Assembly (NCBI GenBank): GCA_964584415.1
Contig: CAZOZX010000057.1
Coordinates: 1 to 12,935 of the forward strand
DNA from: PHAA01 sp964584415
GTDB lineage: Bacteria; Bacillota; Syntrophomonadia; Syntrophomonadales; Syntrophomonadaceae
Reading direction: 5' to 3'
DNA: 12,935 nt
Below are positions 1-6,009 of the stretch, in pieces. Each line of letters starts with the position of its first letter. The stretch's first letter is position 1. The translations under genes were made by a program, and so were the position numbers. Below the pieces are notes generated by a model. That model saw only the letters and a program-made list of their open reading frames with translations, had not been told where the DNA came from and did not search any database.

Positions 1-175
1 TGGTAAATGGGACAATACCAATCGTGAGTACTTTTTAGGTAAACGGTAAAAACATTTAATCTGCTCACTCAAACACCAAAAAACGCGTTATCAATAAAAT
101 TAGTACCACAAATACAGCTTTTGTTTTTTACCTCCGAACAATAATAAGTAGACAAATCCCTATATGAAGCTGATG
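1..175. other. Left-edge intergenic DNA, no gene seen
   Basis: AT-rich sequence outside the IS element. I see no ORF with a ribosome binding site, no RNA gene and no convincing terminator. A 9-mer TACTTTTTA near position 30 also occurs at 1789-1797 on the far side of the IS, which may be chance in AT-rich DNA or a trace of an older element split by the IS3 insertion. Confidence 0.4.
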
Positions 176-195
176 TGTACCCCCTGTCAAGGACA
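176..195 (+). repeat. Left terminal inverted repeat of the IS3 element
   Basis: The sequence TGTACCCCCTGTCAAGGACA has the tip and the internal CCCC/GGACA blocks typical of IS3-type ends. It lies about 80 nt beyond the transposase stop codon. It pairs with the right-end copy at 1752-1771. Confidence 0.65.
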
Positions 196-272
196 TTTTA
201 AATTGTTCAATTGTTTATGGCTTACTCCAAGTATGGTATTTGCAATACACCCATTCCTTACGAGCTGTCGGT

Positions 273-1631
273 TTACTTGGGCGGCTTGATAGCCAAAGGG
301 TAGATCCCGGACTGCAGGTATTCGTAGTATTCATTGGGAGACAGCCGCGCCAGATCCCCCTGGTAGCGTTCATTGTTGTAATAGTCAATCCAGTCATCGA
401 TAACGGCCGCAATCTGTTCGTGCGTTTCGCACACACTGAGGTCCAGCTCATCCTTCATATGGCCAAATAGGCTTTCCTGAGGGGCGTTATCCCAGCAATT
501 GGCTTTGCGGGACATTGATTGACGAAGTTCGTTGTTTTTCACGATTTCAATGAATTTGTAGCTGGTATAATGGCAGCCTTGATCTGAATGGATCAGGGTT
601 TCGGTATTTAATGAAACACCGTGATTCTCAATTAGCCGGTTCACTGTTACCAAAACAAAGTCCAATTCCAGAGAGTCGCTCGCTACATAGGAGAGTATCT
701 GCTTGGTGTATGCGTCTACAATCATGGAAAGATAGCTAAATTTGCTGCCTTTGCGTGGAATATATGTAATATCGGTCAGGAGTACCGCCCTAGCTCCGTG
801 CTGGCGAAATTCGCGGTTCAATAAATTGGGAGCCACATTGCTTGTCCTCATTGCTTTCGCCATGCGGCGGTACGGATTTGCCTTGCGAATCGGGCATTGC
901 AGGTTGTATTTATTCATTAATCGCCGGATCTTCTTGATGTTCATAACTATGGCCGGGTTTTGGTGCAGCAGCCGCATGTGAATACTGCGCGCAGCTTTGG
1001 CGTAGCCTCGGTGGTTGTATGCCTCCAAAATCAGCGAGAAGTCCCTTCGGTCTTTTTCCTCGCGAGCATTCCTGGCATCTTCCGCCTCCAGCCAACGATA
1101 ATAACCGGACCGGGAAACTCCGGCAATGTTGCACAGCCATGAAATGTTGAGCAGGTTGTTGTCTCGGGAGGTCATTTCCTGGATGATTCTGAACTTGACG
1201 TCTGCCCTGGCTTTGATGAGCATTTCCGCCTTGCCTCCCTGTCCGCTAAGATATTTTTTTATAAACTCCATCTCCTGCTTCAGGTAAGCAATTTCATGCT
1301 GCATATGTAATAGTGCTTTAGAAGGTAGCAATGGCTTGTGAAGTCCTTCATTCAGCAATATTGTTTGCCTTACATCGCGAAATCCTGTCCCACTTTCAGC
1401 CTGTTCCCGAACATGCTGAGCAACACCACTAATACGCGATTCGCCAAGCACTTCCGGGTCAAACCCCATGCTTCTAATAATATCAGTGGGCATCCTCCCT
1501 CTTCCTATTTGCTCCCAGAACTCCTCTTTAAACACCGAAGTGAAACGGATCATGTGCGCCGTAGCACTTTTTACATATGGACTCTGTTTGATTTTCACCA
1601 GTTCTTCAGGCGTGAATGTCTTCCAGCTCAT
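273..1631 (-). CDS. IS3-family transposase, fused OrfAB in a single frame
   Basis: This 452-residue protein cuts and joins the ends of its IS element. Residues 1-105 are an OrfA-type helix-turn-helix region, followed by a heptad-like coiled coil at about 108-128. An HTH_21-like segment (ISWLCNIAGVSRSGYYRWL) sits at 163-181. The rve/DDE catalytic domain runs from about 280 to 440. Catalytic residues are D287 (TDITYI), D350 (HSDQG) and E386 (PQESLFGHMK), which gives the DD(35)E spacing and a Lys seven residues after the Glu. The ATG follows GGGGAGATAACAG, a good ribosome binding site. Most IS3 elements need a -1 frameshift to join OrfA to OrfB; here both are in one frame. An internal ATG (M137) preceded by GGGAGG could also start an OrfB-only product. 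The frame is undamaged. Confidence 0.95.
   Translation of the reverse strand: MSWKTFTPEELVKIKQSPYVKSATAHMIRFTSVFKEEFWEQIGRGRMPTDIIRSMGFDPEVLGESRISGVAQHVREQAESGTGFRDVRQTILLNEGLHKPLLPSKALLHMQHEIAYLKQEMEFIKKYLSGQGGKAEMLIKARADVKFRIIQEMTSRDNNLLNISWLCNIAGVSRSGYYRWLEAEDARNAREEKDRRDFSLILEAYNHRGYAKAARSIHMRLLHQNPAIVMNIKKIRRLMNKYNLQCPIRKANPYRRMAKAMRTSNVAPNLLNREFRQHGARAVLLTDITYIPRKGSKFSYLSMIVDAYTKQILSYVASDSLELDFVLVTVNRLIENHGVSLNTETLIHSDQGCHYTSYKFIEIVKNNELRQSMSRKANCWDNAPQESLFGHMKDELDLSVCETHEQIAAVIDDWIDYYNNERYQGDLARLSPNEYYEYLQSGIYPLAIKPPK
1254..1276 (-). promoter_or_regulatory. Candidate -1 frameshift site in the transposase (A7 heptamer plus upstream Shine-Dalgarno)
   Basis: On the coding strand seven A residues (1254-1260) fall in codons ATA AAA AAA, exactly the A AAA AAA register used for -1 slippage. 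An AGGAG (1272-1276) lies 11 nt upstream, a spacing like the stimulatory site of dnaX. After a -1 slip the next codons are ATA TCT TAG, so translation would stop at 128 residues, just after the coiled coil. That is the expected size of OrfA. Use of the site is inferred; the sequence elements are directly visible. Confidence 0.5.
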
Positions 1632-1751
1632 CTGTTATCTCCCCATAAAATTGCTTCCATGCAGATTAAACCTTTTTGTGTCCACATTCAAGGATTCGAT
1701 GTTTCTCAAACCTTTTTTCCTGTCCACAAGACGGGTCTCTACACTTTTTGC

Positions 1752-1771
1752 TGTCCATTCTATGGGGTATA
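1752..1771 (-). repeat. Right terminal inverted repeat of the IS3 element (probable)
   Basis: Read inward on the minus strand this is TATACCCCATAGAATGGACA, 14 of 20 identical to the left end without gaps. A competing candidate ending at 1743 aligns only with gaps. The repeated TGTCC motifs at 1680, 1721 and 1752 could be transposase-binding sites inside the end. Confidence 0.5.
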
Positions 1772-1990
1772 TTTTACTATGCTGTGGATACTTTTTAACG
1801 ATTAGCCCAATCTTTCAACGATTGCCCGTTGAAAATGCACACCCCCTGCTAACTTTCAACGATTACCCCTAACAACACTATGGAAAAATATCAGAAGTTT
1901 ATATTGTTATCGCCAAAATACCACCCGCAAAATGATAAAAGCCGCTCTGTCTAAAACGCAGAAAAGGCTCTATTACCGGCTTTTTAGGCA
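1772..1990. other. Intergenic stretch between the IS3 element and the ssrA terminator
   Basis: No gene seen. It holds the ACGATT repeats described separately (1794-1869) and then AT-rich sequence. An inverted pair AAAAGCCG (1937-1944) and CGGCTTTT (1977-1984) flanks a 32-nt loop with T residues on one side, a weak candidate for a second terminator. Confidence 0.4.
1794..1869 (+). repeat. Three direct copies of an IS21-end-like repeat
   Basis: Three same-strand copies of TTTMAACGATTRSCCC occur at 1794-1808, 1813-1827 and 1854-1869. A partial inverted copy (CGTTGAAA) lies at 1828-1835. Multiple terminal repeats of this general kind are characteristic of IS21-family ends, so this is probably a decayed end of such an element. 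No istA or istB gene is present. The family assignment rests on memory of IS21 termini. Confidence 0.45.
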
Positions 1991-2036
1991 AAACAAAAAC
2001 CACCTACCGATAAAATTAATTTTATCAATAGATGGT
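1991..2036 (-). terminator. Intrinsic terminator of ssrA
   Basis: On the minus strand a stem of about 19 bp (arms 2018-2036 and 1999-2017, perfect if three G-U pairs are allowed) is followed by TTTTTGTTTT. It begins 9 nt after the CCA end of tmRNA, the right place to end the ssrA transcript. The apex AAAATT/AATTTT would open to a small loop. Confidence 0.9.
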
Positions 2037-2044
2037 AGATAATC

Positions 2045-2392
2045 TGGTGGAGGCGGGGGGAGTCGAACCCCCGTCCGAAAGAAAGACCAGAAGAGCATCT
2101 CCGAGCGCAGTCCGTGTTTTGAGCTTCGCCACCAGACGCCCACGAACAGGCTTCCTTAGGCTATCCCCGATTGCTTTCCCCAGAAAGCCCCTCGAGAAAG
2201 AAGGCTTCAGGGTACCCTAACTAAGTGACGCCCTGCACCAGGCCGCTAGGAAACCTGGCCGGACGAGCGGCTTAAGCCGCTAGTGCGAAGTTATCTTCGG
2301 CAGTTATAGTTTTTTCACCTTTTTAACGAGCTGGCGACAACTCGGCTCGCTTCTCAACCCATCTTATCCCCCGTCGAAACCATTGCGCCCCC
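2045..2392 (-). ncRNA. ssrA: Transfer-messenger RNA (tmRNA)
   Basis: This 348-nt RNA rescues stalled ribosomes by acting first as alanyl-tRNA and then as a short mRNA. The 5' end GGGGGCG pairs with CGCCUCC at the 3' end. That acceptor stem carries the G3-U70 pair recognised by alanyl-tRNA synthetase, then A and an encoded CCA. The 5' side continues with the conserved CAATGGTTTCGACGG block. The T arm is GGGGG-UUCGACU-CCCCC. The tag reading frame is at 2272-2301. Its partner gene smpB lies immediately upstream and a strong terminator immediately downstream. It is a one-piece tmRNA, not the permuted type. Identification is secure. Confidence 0.98.
2272..2301 (-). CDS. tmRNA proteolysis tag, encodes AEDNFALAA
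   Basis: Within ssrA the resume codon GCC opens a nine-codon frame, GCC GAA GAT AAC TTC GCA CTA GCG GCT, then TAA. With the Ala carried by tmRNA itself the added tag would be A-AEDNFALAA. The ending ALAA is the usual degron read by ClpXP-type proteases. The resume codon was assigned from the family pattern of tag length and sequence. Confidence 0.9.
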   Translation of the reverse strand, partial: AEDNFALAA

Positions 2393-2403
2393 TTAAAAAA
2401 GGA

Positions 2404-2437
2404 GTACAATAATGGCTGCCGAAACGGTTTATTGTAC
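2404..2437 (-). promoter_or_regulatory. ssrA upstream dyad overlapping a candidate extended -10
   Basis: A perfect 9-bp inverted repeat, GTACAATAA (2404-2412) and TTATTGTAC (2429-2437), flanks a 16-nt spacer containing a small CCG-AAA-CGG hairpin. Read on the minus strand the right-hand arm holds TGGTACAAT, an extended -10 box (2431-2439). It would start transcription about 30 nt before mature tmRNA, leaving a leader for RNase P to remove. The matching -35 is weak (TGGATA or GATATA). The dyad could be an operator, or part of a hairpin at the end of the smpB mRNA (a T6 run follows it). Confidence 0.45.
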
Positions 2438-2517
2438 CAGATCATTGGAGCGGTATATCCACTCGCATTTCATAGTATATCATATTTTGCGGTTTTATGC
2501 ATCATCTGCGTTCAGGA

Positions 2518-2991
2518 TCAATCACCACGGCCCTTTTCTTTCATAGCCCTTTCGATGTCCCGGCGGGCAGATTTTTCGGCTATATCCTGCCGCTTATCGT
2601 AGAGCTTCTTGCCTATGGCCACGGCCAGATCCATTTTGGCTTTGCCCTGCTTAAAGAGTACCTTAAGCGGGATCAAGGCATAACCTTTTTCCTTCTGCAG
2701 GGCCTGCAAACGGCGGATCTCGGTTTTGTGCAGCAGCAGTTTTTTAGGCCGTTTGGGTTCGTGATTAAACTGGTGGCCCTGCTCATAGGGACTGATATGG
2801 AAATTGTAGACCCATACCTCCCCATCTTTCACTGCCGCGTAAGCATCCTGGAGATTACCCTTGCCGGCCCGCAGTGACTTGACCTCGGTGCCGACCAGCA
2901 CCAACCCGGCTTCATAGACATCTTCAATATGATATTCATGGCGGGCTTTCCGGTTTTCCACGGCGGCCGGAAGGCCTTTTTTCTTCTTCAT
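2518..2991 (-). CDS. smpB: SsrA-binding protein SmpB
   Basis: SmpB binds the tRNA-like part of tmRNA and brings it to ribosomes with an empty A site. The 157 residues match the family length. Visible motifs are NRKARHEY at 13-20, GTEVKSLR at 34-41 (start of the OB-fold RNA-binding core) and the basic C-terminal tail GKKLYDKRQDIAEKSARRD at 127-145, which enters the ribosomal decoding centre. I chose the ATG at 2991 (MKKKKGLPAA), preceded by GGGGGAA. An in-frame ATG 26 codons upstream lies inside the structured leader, lacks a good ribosome binding site and would add residues foreign to the family. smpB follows rnr and precedes ssrA, and has its own strong promoter. Confidence 0.97.
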   Translation of the reverse strand: MKKKKGLPAAVENRKARHEYHIEDVYEAGLVLVGTEVKSLRAGKGNLQDAYAAVKDGEVWVYNFHISPYEQGHQFNHEPKRPKKLLLHKTEIRRLQALQKEKGYALIPLKVLFKQGKAKMDLAVAIGKKLYDKRQDIAEKSARRDIERAMKEKGRGD

Positions 2992-3039
2992 TGCTTCCCC
3001 CGTCAACCCCCTGCCCTGGTCGGCAGAGAGCAGCTCGAT

Positions 3040-3090
3040 AAATAAACCCTCGCTCCGGAGCGAGATCATCGCTCAAGCCAGGGTTTGTTT
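3040..3090 (-). promoter_or_regulatory. Structured 5' leader of smpB with alternative hairpins
   Basis: The leader between the smpB promoter and start codon holds nested dyads. A 16-bp perfect palindrome CTCGCTCCGGAGCGAG lies at 3049-3064. A competing stem pairs 3058-3063 with 3069-3074 (TCGCTC/GAGCGA) and uses half of that palindrome. An outer arm pair at 3040-3050 and 3080-3090 (10 of 11 positions) encloses both. The palindrome hairpin is followed on the transcript by GGTTTATTTAT, a weak U-rich tract. This could be an attenuator or an mRNA stability element; no known riboswitch class is recognised. Confidence 0.45.
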
Positions 3091-3105
3091 AAATAGTGCT
3101 TCTCT

Positions 3106-3134
3106 ATTATATAAGAGTGCTTCCAGCCCGTCAA
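3106..3134 (-). promoter_or_regulatory. Promoter of smpB (TTGACG-17-TATAAT)
   Basis: On the minus strand the -35 TTGACG (3129-3134) and a perfect -10 TATAAT (3106-3111) are separated by 17 nt, the optimal sigma-A spacing. It is the best promoter in the window. Transcription would start near 3099, giving a leader of roughly 108 nt before the smpB ATG. It lies in the gap after the rnr stop codon. Confidence 0.85.
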
Positions 3135-3170
3135 CGCGAAACCGGTCGCAATTCCTGGGACCAACCCGGT

Positions 3171-5279
3171 TTACCGGGCAAGTTCGAAGTCGATCTTGAC
3201 TGCATCCAGGTCCACTTTGACCAGGACCACCCGTACCTCGTCGCCGATCGAAAACTTGCGGCCGCTGTGTGGCCCTACCAAGGTATAGCTACGGTCATTG
3301 AACTGATAATAATCATCCTGGATGCTGGATATGTGCACCAGTCCTTCAACCGTATTGGGCAGTTCCACAAAGAATCCGAAGGCCATCACCGACGAAATGA
3401 CGGCGTTGAATTCCTCACCGATAAATTGCTCCATGTACTGGCATTTCTTGATGGCCACCAGGTCGCGTTCGGCCTCCTCAGCTCTGATTTCCTGGACCGT
3501 AGAGTGTTCGCCGTAAAATCCCATCCGCTTTTCCAATTTGGCTTGGCGTTCACCCTTCAGTTCACCGGCCAGCAGCAATTTCAGCGAGCGGTGTACGATC
3601 AGGTCCGGGTAGCGGCGAATCGGGCTTGTGAAATGGCAGTAGTACTGCGATGCCAGGCCAAAGTGTCCCAGTGCCTGATTGGTATAACGAGCGTGTTTCA
3701 TCGACCGCAGCAGCATCAGGGAAATGGTCTTTTCCCCGGGGCTGCCTTTTATAGCTGTCAAGATCTTTTGAAACGCCTTGGGATTGATCCGATTTTCCGG
3801 CAATTTATACCCGAACACCCCCAGAACATTGTTGAGCCGATTAAGGGAATCCCCTTCCGGCTTTTCATGCACCCGGTAAAGAGCCGGGGCCTGTCTTTTA
3901 AGCAGATGCTCGGCTACCACTTCGTTGGCCTTGATCATAAAATCTTCGATCAATAGTTCACCCGGCCCGCTTTCCCGCACCTTTATATCTAGGGGAAAAC
4001 TGTTTTCATCCACAATTACCTTGGGCTCGGGGAAATCGAAATCCAGGGCCCCCCGGTCATTTCTCTCAGCGCGCAGGATATCGGCCAGTTCTTTCATCAG
4101 GCGGAAATCCGGGATCAAGTCCCGGTAACGCTCCATAGTTTCAGCATCGTTTTTATCCAGGATCAGGTTGACGGCGGTATAGGTCATACGTTCCTCGACA
4201 TGGATAACCGAGGGCATGATTTCATATTTGAGTACCTTGCCGGATGGATCGATATCCATGATGCAGCTCATAGCCAATCGGTCTTCACGGGCGTTAAGGC
4301 TGCATATCCCGTTGGAAAGTTCCTGCGGCAGCATCGGCAAAACCTTGTCCACCAGGTAAACACTGGTACCCCGCTCACAGGCTTCTTTGTCCAGTTTGCT
4401 GTCCTCTTTCACATAATGGGAAACGTCAGCGATATGCACGCCCAACCGGTAGCCCTTGTCTGTTTTCTCAACTGAAACGGCATCATCCAGGTCCTTGGCA
4501 TCTTCGCCGTCGATGGTCACCATGCGCAGGGTCCGCAAATCCAGTCGGCCGGCTATCTCGGCACTGCCTACCGGACGGGCGGCCCGCCGGGCCTCCTCCA
4601 GCACCGAGTTGGGGAACCGCTCGCGCAGGCTGTGCTTTTTGATCACGATCTGCAAATCTACCCCGGGCTGGCCCTTACGGCCAAACACTTCCATTATCTG
4701 ACCGTCAGGATAACGATCCTTATCAGGCCAGGTGTTTATCCGCACCAGGACCTTGTCCCCATTGCGGACTTTGCTTTTTTTATCGGTTTTGACGTAAACC
4801 GGATAAATCTGGCGGGGATCGTCGGGAATCACAAAGGCGGCGTTGCGCCGTTTTTCAAAGGTCCCCACCATTTCTTTGTTAGCCCTGGTGATAGCCCGGA
4901 TGACCTCGCCCTCCGGCCGCTCCCCCGGCCCGCTGCGGGGGCTGATCCTCACCAGCACCCGGTCTTCATGCATAGCCCCGTTGAGGTTACGACCATAAAT
5001 AAATATCTCTTGTATGTCTGCATCCTCGGGGGTAAATATGCCGTAACCGCGCTGGCTTAACTTGATAACGCCACGGTAGCTATTCATTTTTTCCGGGATC
5101 CCGTACTTATCCTTGCGGGTTTTGAGGATCTCCCCGTCCTTCTGCAGCCGGCCCATTAGTTTGGAAAATTGGACCTGATCCTGCTCCGGTATGTTAAATG
5201 TGGCTTCCAGTTCATGGTAAGACAAAGGCCTATAACTTTCCTGGCGCATATAATCCAGGATATCCTCGCCGGTCAGCAA
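3171..5279 (-). CDS. rnr: Ribonuclease R (3'-5' exoribonuclease)
   Basis: RNase R degrades structured RNA from the 3' end and clears defective mRNAs during trans-translation, which fits its place before smpB and ssrA. The 702 residues show a winged-helix region (about 1-65), two cold-shock domains (about 68-205), the RNB catalytic domain (about 245-570) and a C-terminal S1 domain (about 622-700). The active-site motif TIDGEDAKDLDDAV holds D257, D263, D265 and D266, equivalent to the metal-binding aspartates of the family. HFTSPIRRYPDL at 549-560 is the other signature. The start is TTG, chosen because GGAGG sits 7 nt before it; the first ATG is ten codons later and would cut into the helix-turn-helix. 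The lysine-rich tail of E. coli RNase R is absent. rCSD-to-S1 order is standard. Confidence 0.96.
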   Translation of the reverse strand: MLTGEDILDYMRQESYRPLSYHELEATFNIPEQDQVQFSKLMGRLQKDGEILKTRKDKYGIPEKMNSYRGVIKLSQRGYGIFTPEDADIQEIFIYGRNLNGAMHEDRVLVRISPRSGPGERPEGEVIRAITRANKEMVGTFEKRRNAAFVIPDDPRQIYPVYVKTDKKSKVRNGDKVLVRINTWPDKDRYPDGQIMEVFGRKGQPGVDLQIVIKKHSLRERFPNSVLEEARRAARPVGSAEIAGRLDLRTLRMVTIDGEDAKDLDDAVSVEKTDKGYRLGVHIADVSHYVKEDSKLDKEACERGTSVYLVDKVLPMLPQELSNGICSLNAREDRLAMSCIMDIDPSGKVLKYEIMPSVIHVEERMTYTAVNLILDKNDAETMERYRDLIPDFRLMKELADILRAERNDRGALDFDFPEPKVIVDENSFPLDIKVRESGPGELLIEDFMIKANEVVAEHLLKRQAPALYRVHEKPEGDSLNRLNNVLGVFGYKLPENRINPKAFQKILTAIKGSPGEKTISLMLLRSMKHARYTNQALGHFGLASQYYCHFTSPIRRYPDLIVHRSLKLLLAGELKGERQAKLEKRMGFYGEHSTVQEIRAEEAERDLVAIKKCQYMEQFIGEEFNAVISSVMAFGFFVELPNTVEGLVHISSIQDDYYQFNDRSYTLVGPHSGRKFSIGDEVRVVLVKVDLDAVKIDFELAR

Positions 5280-5318
5280 GCTGCCACCTCCTCCATGCCT
5301 TAGTATGTCCTATAGCAT

Positions 5319-5348
5319 AGTATACCCGTTTCCATATATTTCTAACAA
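5319..5348 (-). promoter_or_regulatory. Candidate rnr promoter (TTGTTA-18-TATACT)
   Basis: On the minus strand TTGTTA (5343-5348) and TATACT (5319-5324) are 18 nt apart in the 93-nt gap between the HD gene and rnr. The start site would be near 5312, about 33 nt before the TTG start codon. It matches the sigma-A consensus at 4 of 6 and 5 of 6 positions. Confidence 0.55.
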
Positions 5349-5372
5349 TTGTTTATGATTTAATTTATTTGC

Positions 5373-5924
5373 TTATAAGCCGATCTCATCAGAGATCTTT
5401 TGCATACTCTCCAGGGCAATGTTTAGGAACTCATCTCTTTCCAGGCCCAGCTCAGAACAGGTATCCATTTGTTCACGACTGGCCCCGCGGGCAAAAGCAG
5501 TCTCTTTAAACCTTTTGCGCAGGGATTTCATCTGTACTTCCGCCAATTTCTTATCAGGACGTACCAGGGCGGCGGCGGTTATGAAACCGCTGACCGGATC
5601 AGCGGCATAAAGAGCTTTATCCAGGATGCTTTTTCTTTCCAGGCCATGCACCTCATTGTGCACCTTGACCGCATAGATTATCTCAGGTTCAAGGCCATGC
5701 TTTTCCAGCATTTCAGCTGCCACCAGCGAATGCTGCTCGAAGTTGTCCCCGGTCTGGTCATAGTCAATATCATGCAGCAGCCCGGCCAGGCCGAACTTTT
5801 CAACATCCTCCTGCAGGCGCTCAGCCAATCCCCTCATGATAGCTTCCACCGCCAGGGAATGGTTGAACAGGTTTTCGCTGGTCAGGTTTTCTTTGAGCAG
5901 ACTATAGGCTTCCTCTCTTTGCAT
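5373..5924 (-). CDS. HD-domain metal-dependent phosphohydrolase, substrate unknown
   Basis: This soluble 183-residue protein has the HD-superfamily pattern: H22, the paired H51-D52 in LLHDIDYDQ, H65, H89 and D109 in LYAADPVSGF. These residues would hold one or two metal ions. Such proteins hydrolyse phosphate esters or nucleotides, but the domain alone does not tell the substrate. The arrangement resembles small stand-alone HDIG-type hydrolases and lacks the RelA-, Cas3- or dGTPase-type extensions. The ATG is preceded by GGGAGG at 5934-5939. It lies between the esterase and rnr on the same strand, 85 nt after the esterase stop, so it may be co-transcribed with the esterase. I do not assign a gene name. 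Confidence 0.85.
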   Translation of the reverse strand: MQREEAYSLLKENLTSENLFNHSLAVEAIMRGLAERLQEDVEKFGLAGLLHDIDYDQTGDNFEQHSLVAAEMLEKHGLEPEIIYAVKVHNEVHGLERKSILDKALYAADPVSGFITAAALVRPDKKLAEVQMKSLRKRFKETAFARGASREQMDTCSELGLERDEFLNIALESMQKISDEIGL

Positions 5925-5949
5925 CTGATATTTCCTCCCTAATATGATT

Positions 5950-5975
5950 CCGGGAACGGCTATTGCCGCTCCCGG
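5950..5975 (-). terminator. GC-rich hairpin between the esterase and HD genes (possible partial terminator)
   Basis: Arms CCGGGAACGGC (5950-5960) and GCCGCTCCCGG (5965-5975) form an 11-bp stem with a TATT loop. On the minus-strand RNA the single mismatch becomes a G-U pair. Only AATCATATT follows, so there is no real U tract. It may instead stabilise the upstream message or space out expression of the two genes. Confidence 0.45.
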
Positions 5976-6009
5976 TAAATTTAGCCATATATTTATATGT
6001 TACAGCATC

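Larger units (their letters stand above)
176..1771 (-). mobile_element. IS3-family insertion sequence, about 1.6 kb
   Basis: A DDE transposase gene is bracketed by imperfect terminal inverted repeats. The left tip is TGTACCCCCTGTCAAGGACA. The right tip, read inward from 1771, is TATACCCCATAGAATGGACA, matching 14 of 20 without gaps and keeping the TnTACCCC and GGACA blocks. The TG...CA-like ends and the size fit the IS3 family. A second end-like sequence lies just inside (TGTCC at 1721, ending TACA at 1743), so the right boundary could be 1743 instead. Neither choice gives a matching 3-5 bp target duplication, which suggests an old insertion or a recombined copy. The transposase ORF itself is intact, so the element may still be active. 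Confidence 0.75.

Noticed and set aside
1338..1872. Overlapping plus-strand ORFs of 155 and 134 codons
   Set aside because: They lie antisense to the start of the transposase, have no ribosome binding site and show no domain pattern.
2032..2220. Plus-strand 62-codon ORF
   Set aside because: It is antisense to the 3' half of tmRNA, whose identity is secure.
2518..3069. Longer smpB starting at the ATG at 3069
   Set aside because: The extra 26 residues fall in the structured leader, lack a good ribosome binding site and are not found in SmpB proteins as I know them.
3096..3956. 286-codon plus-strand ORF
   Set aside because: It is the reverse-strand shadow of the RNase R gene and its codons have no protein-family resemblance.
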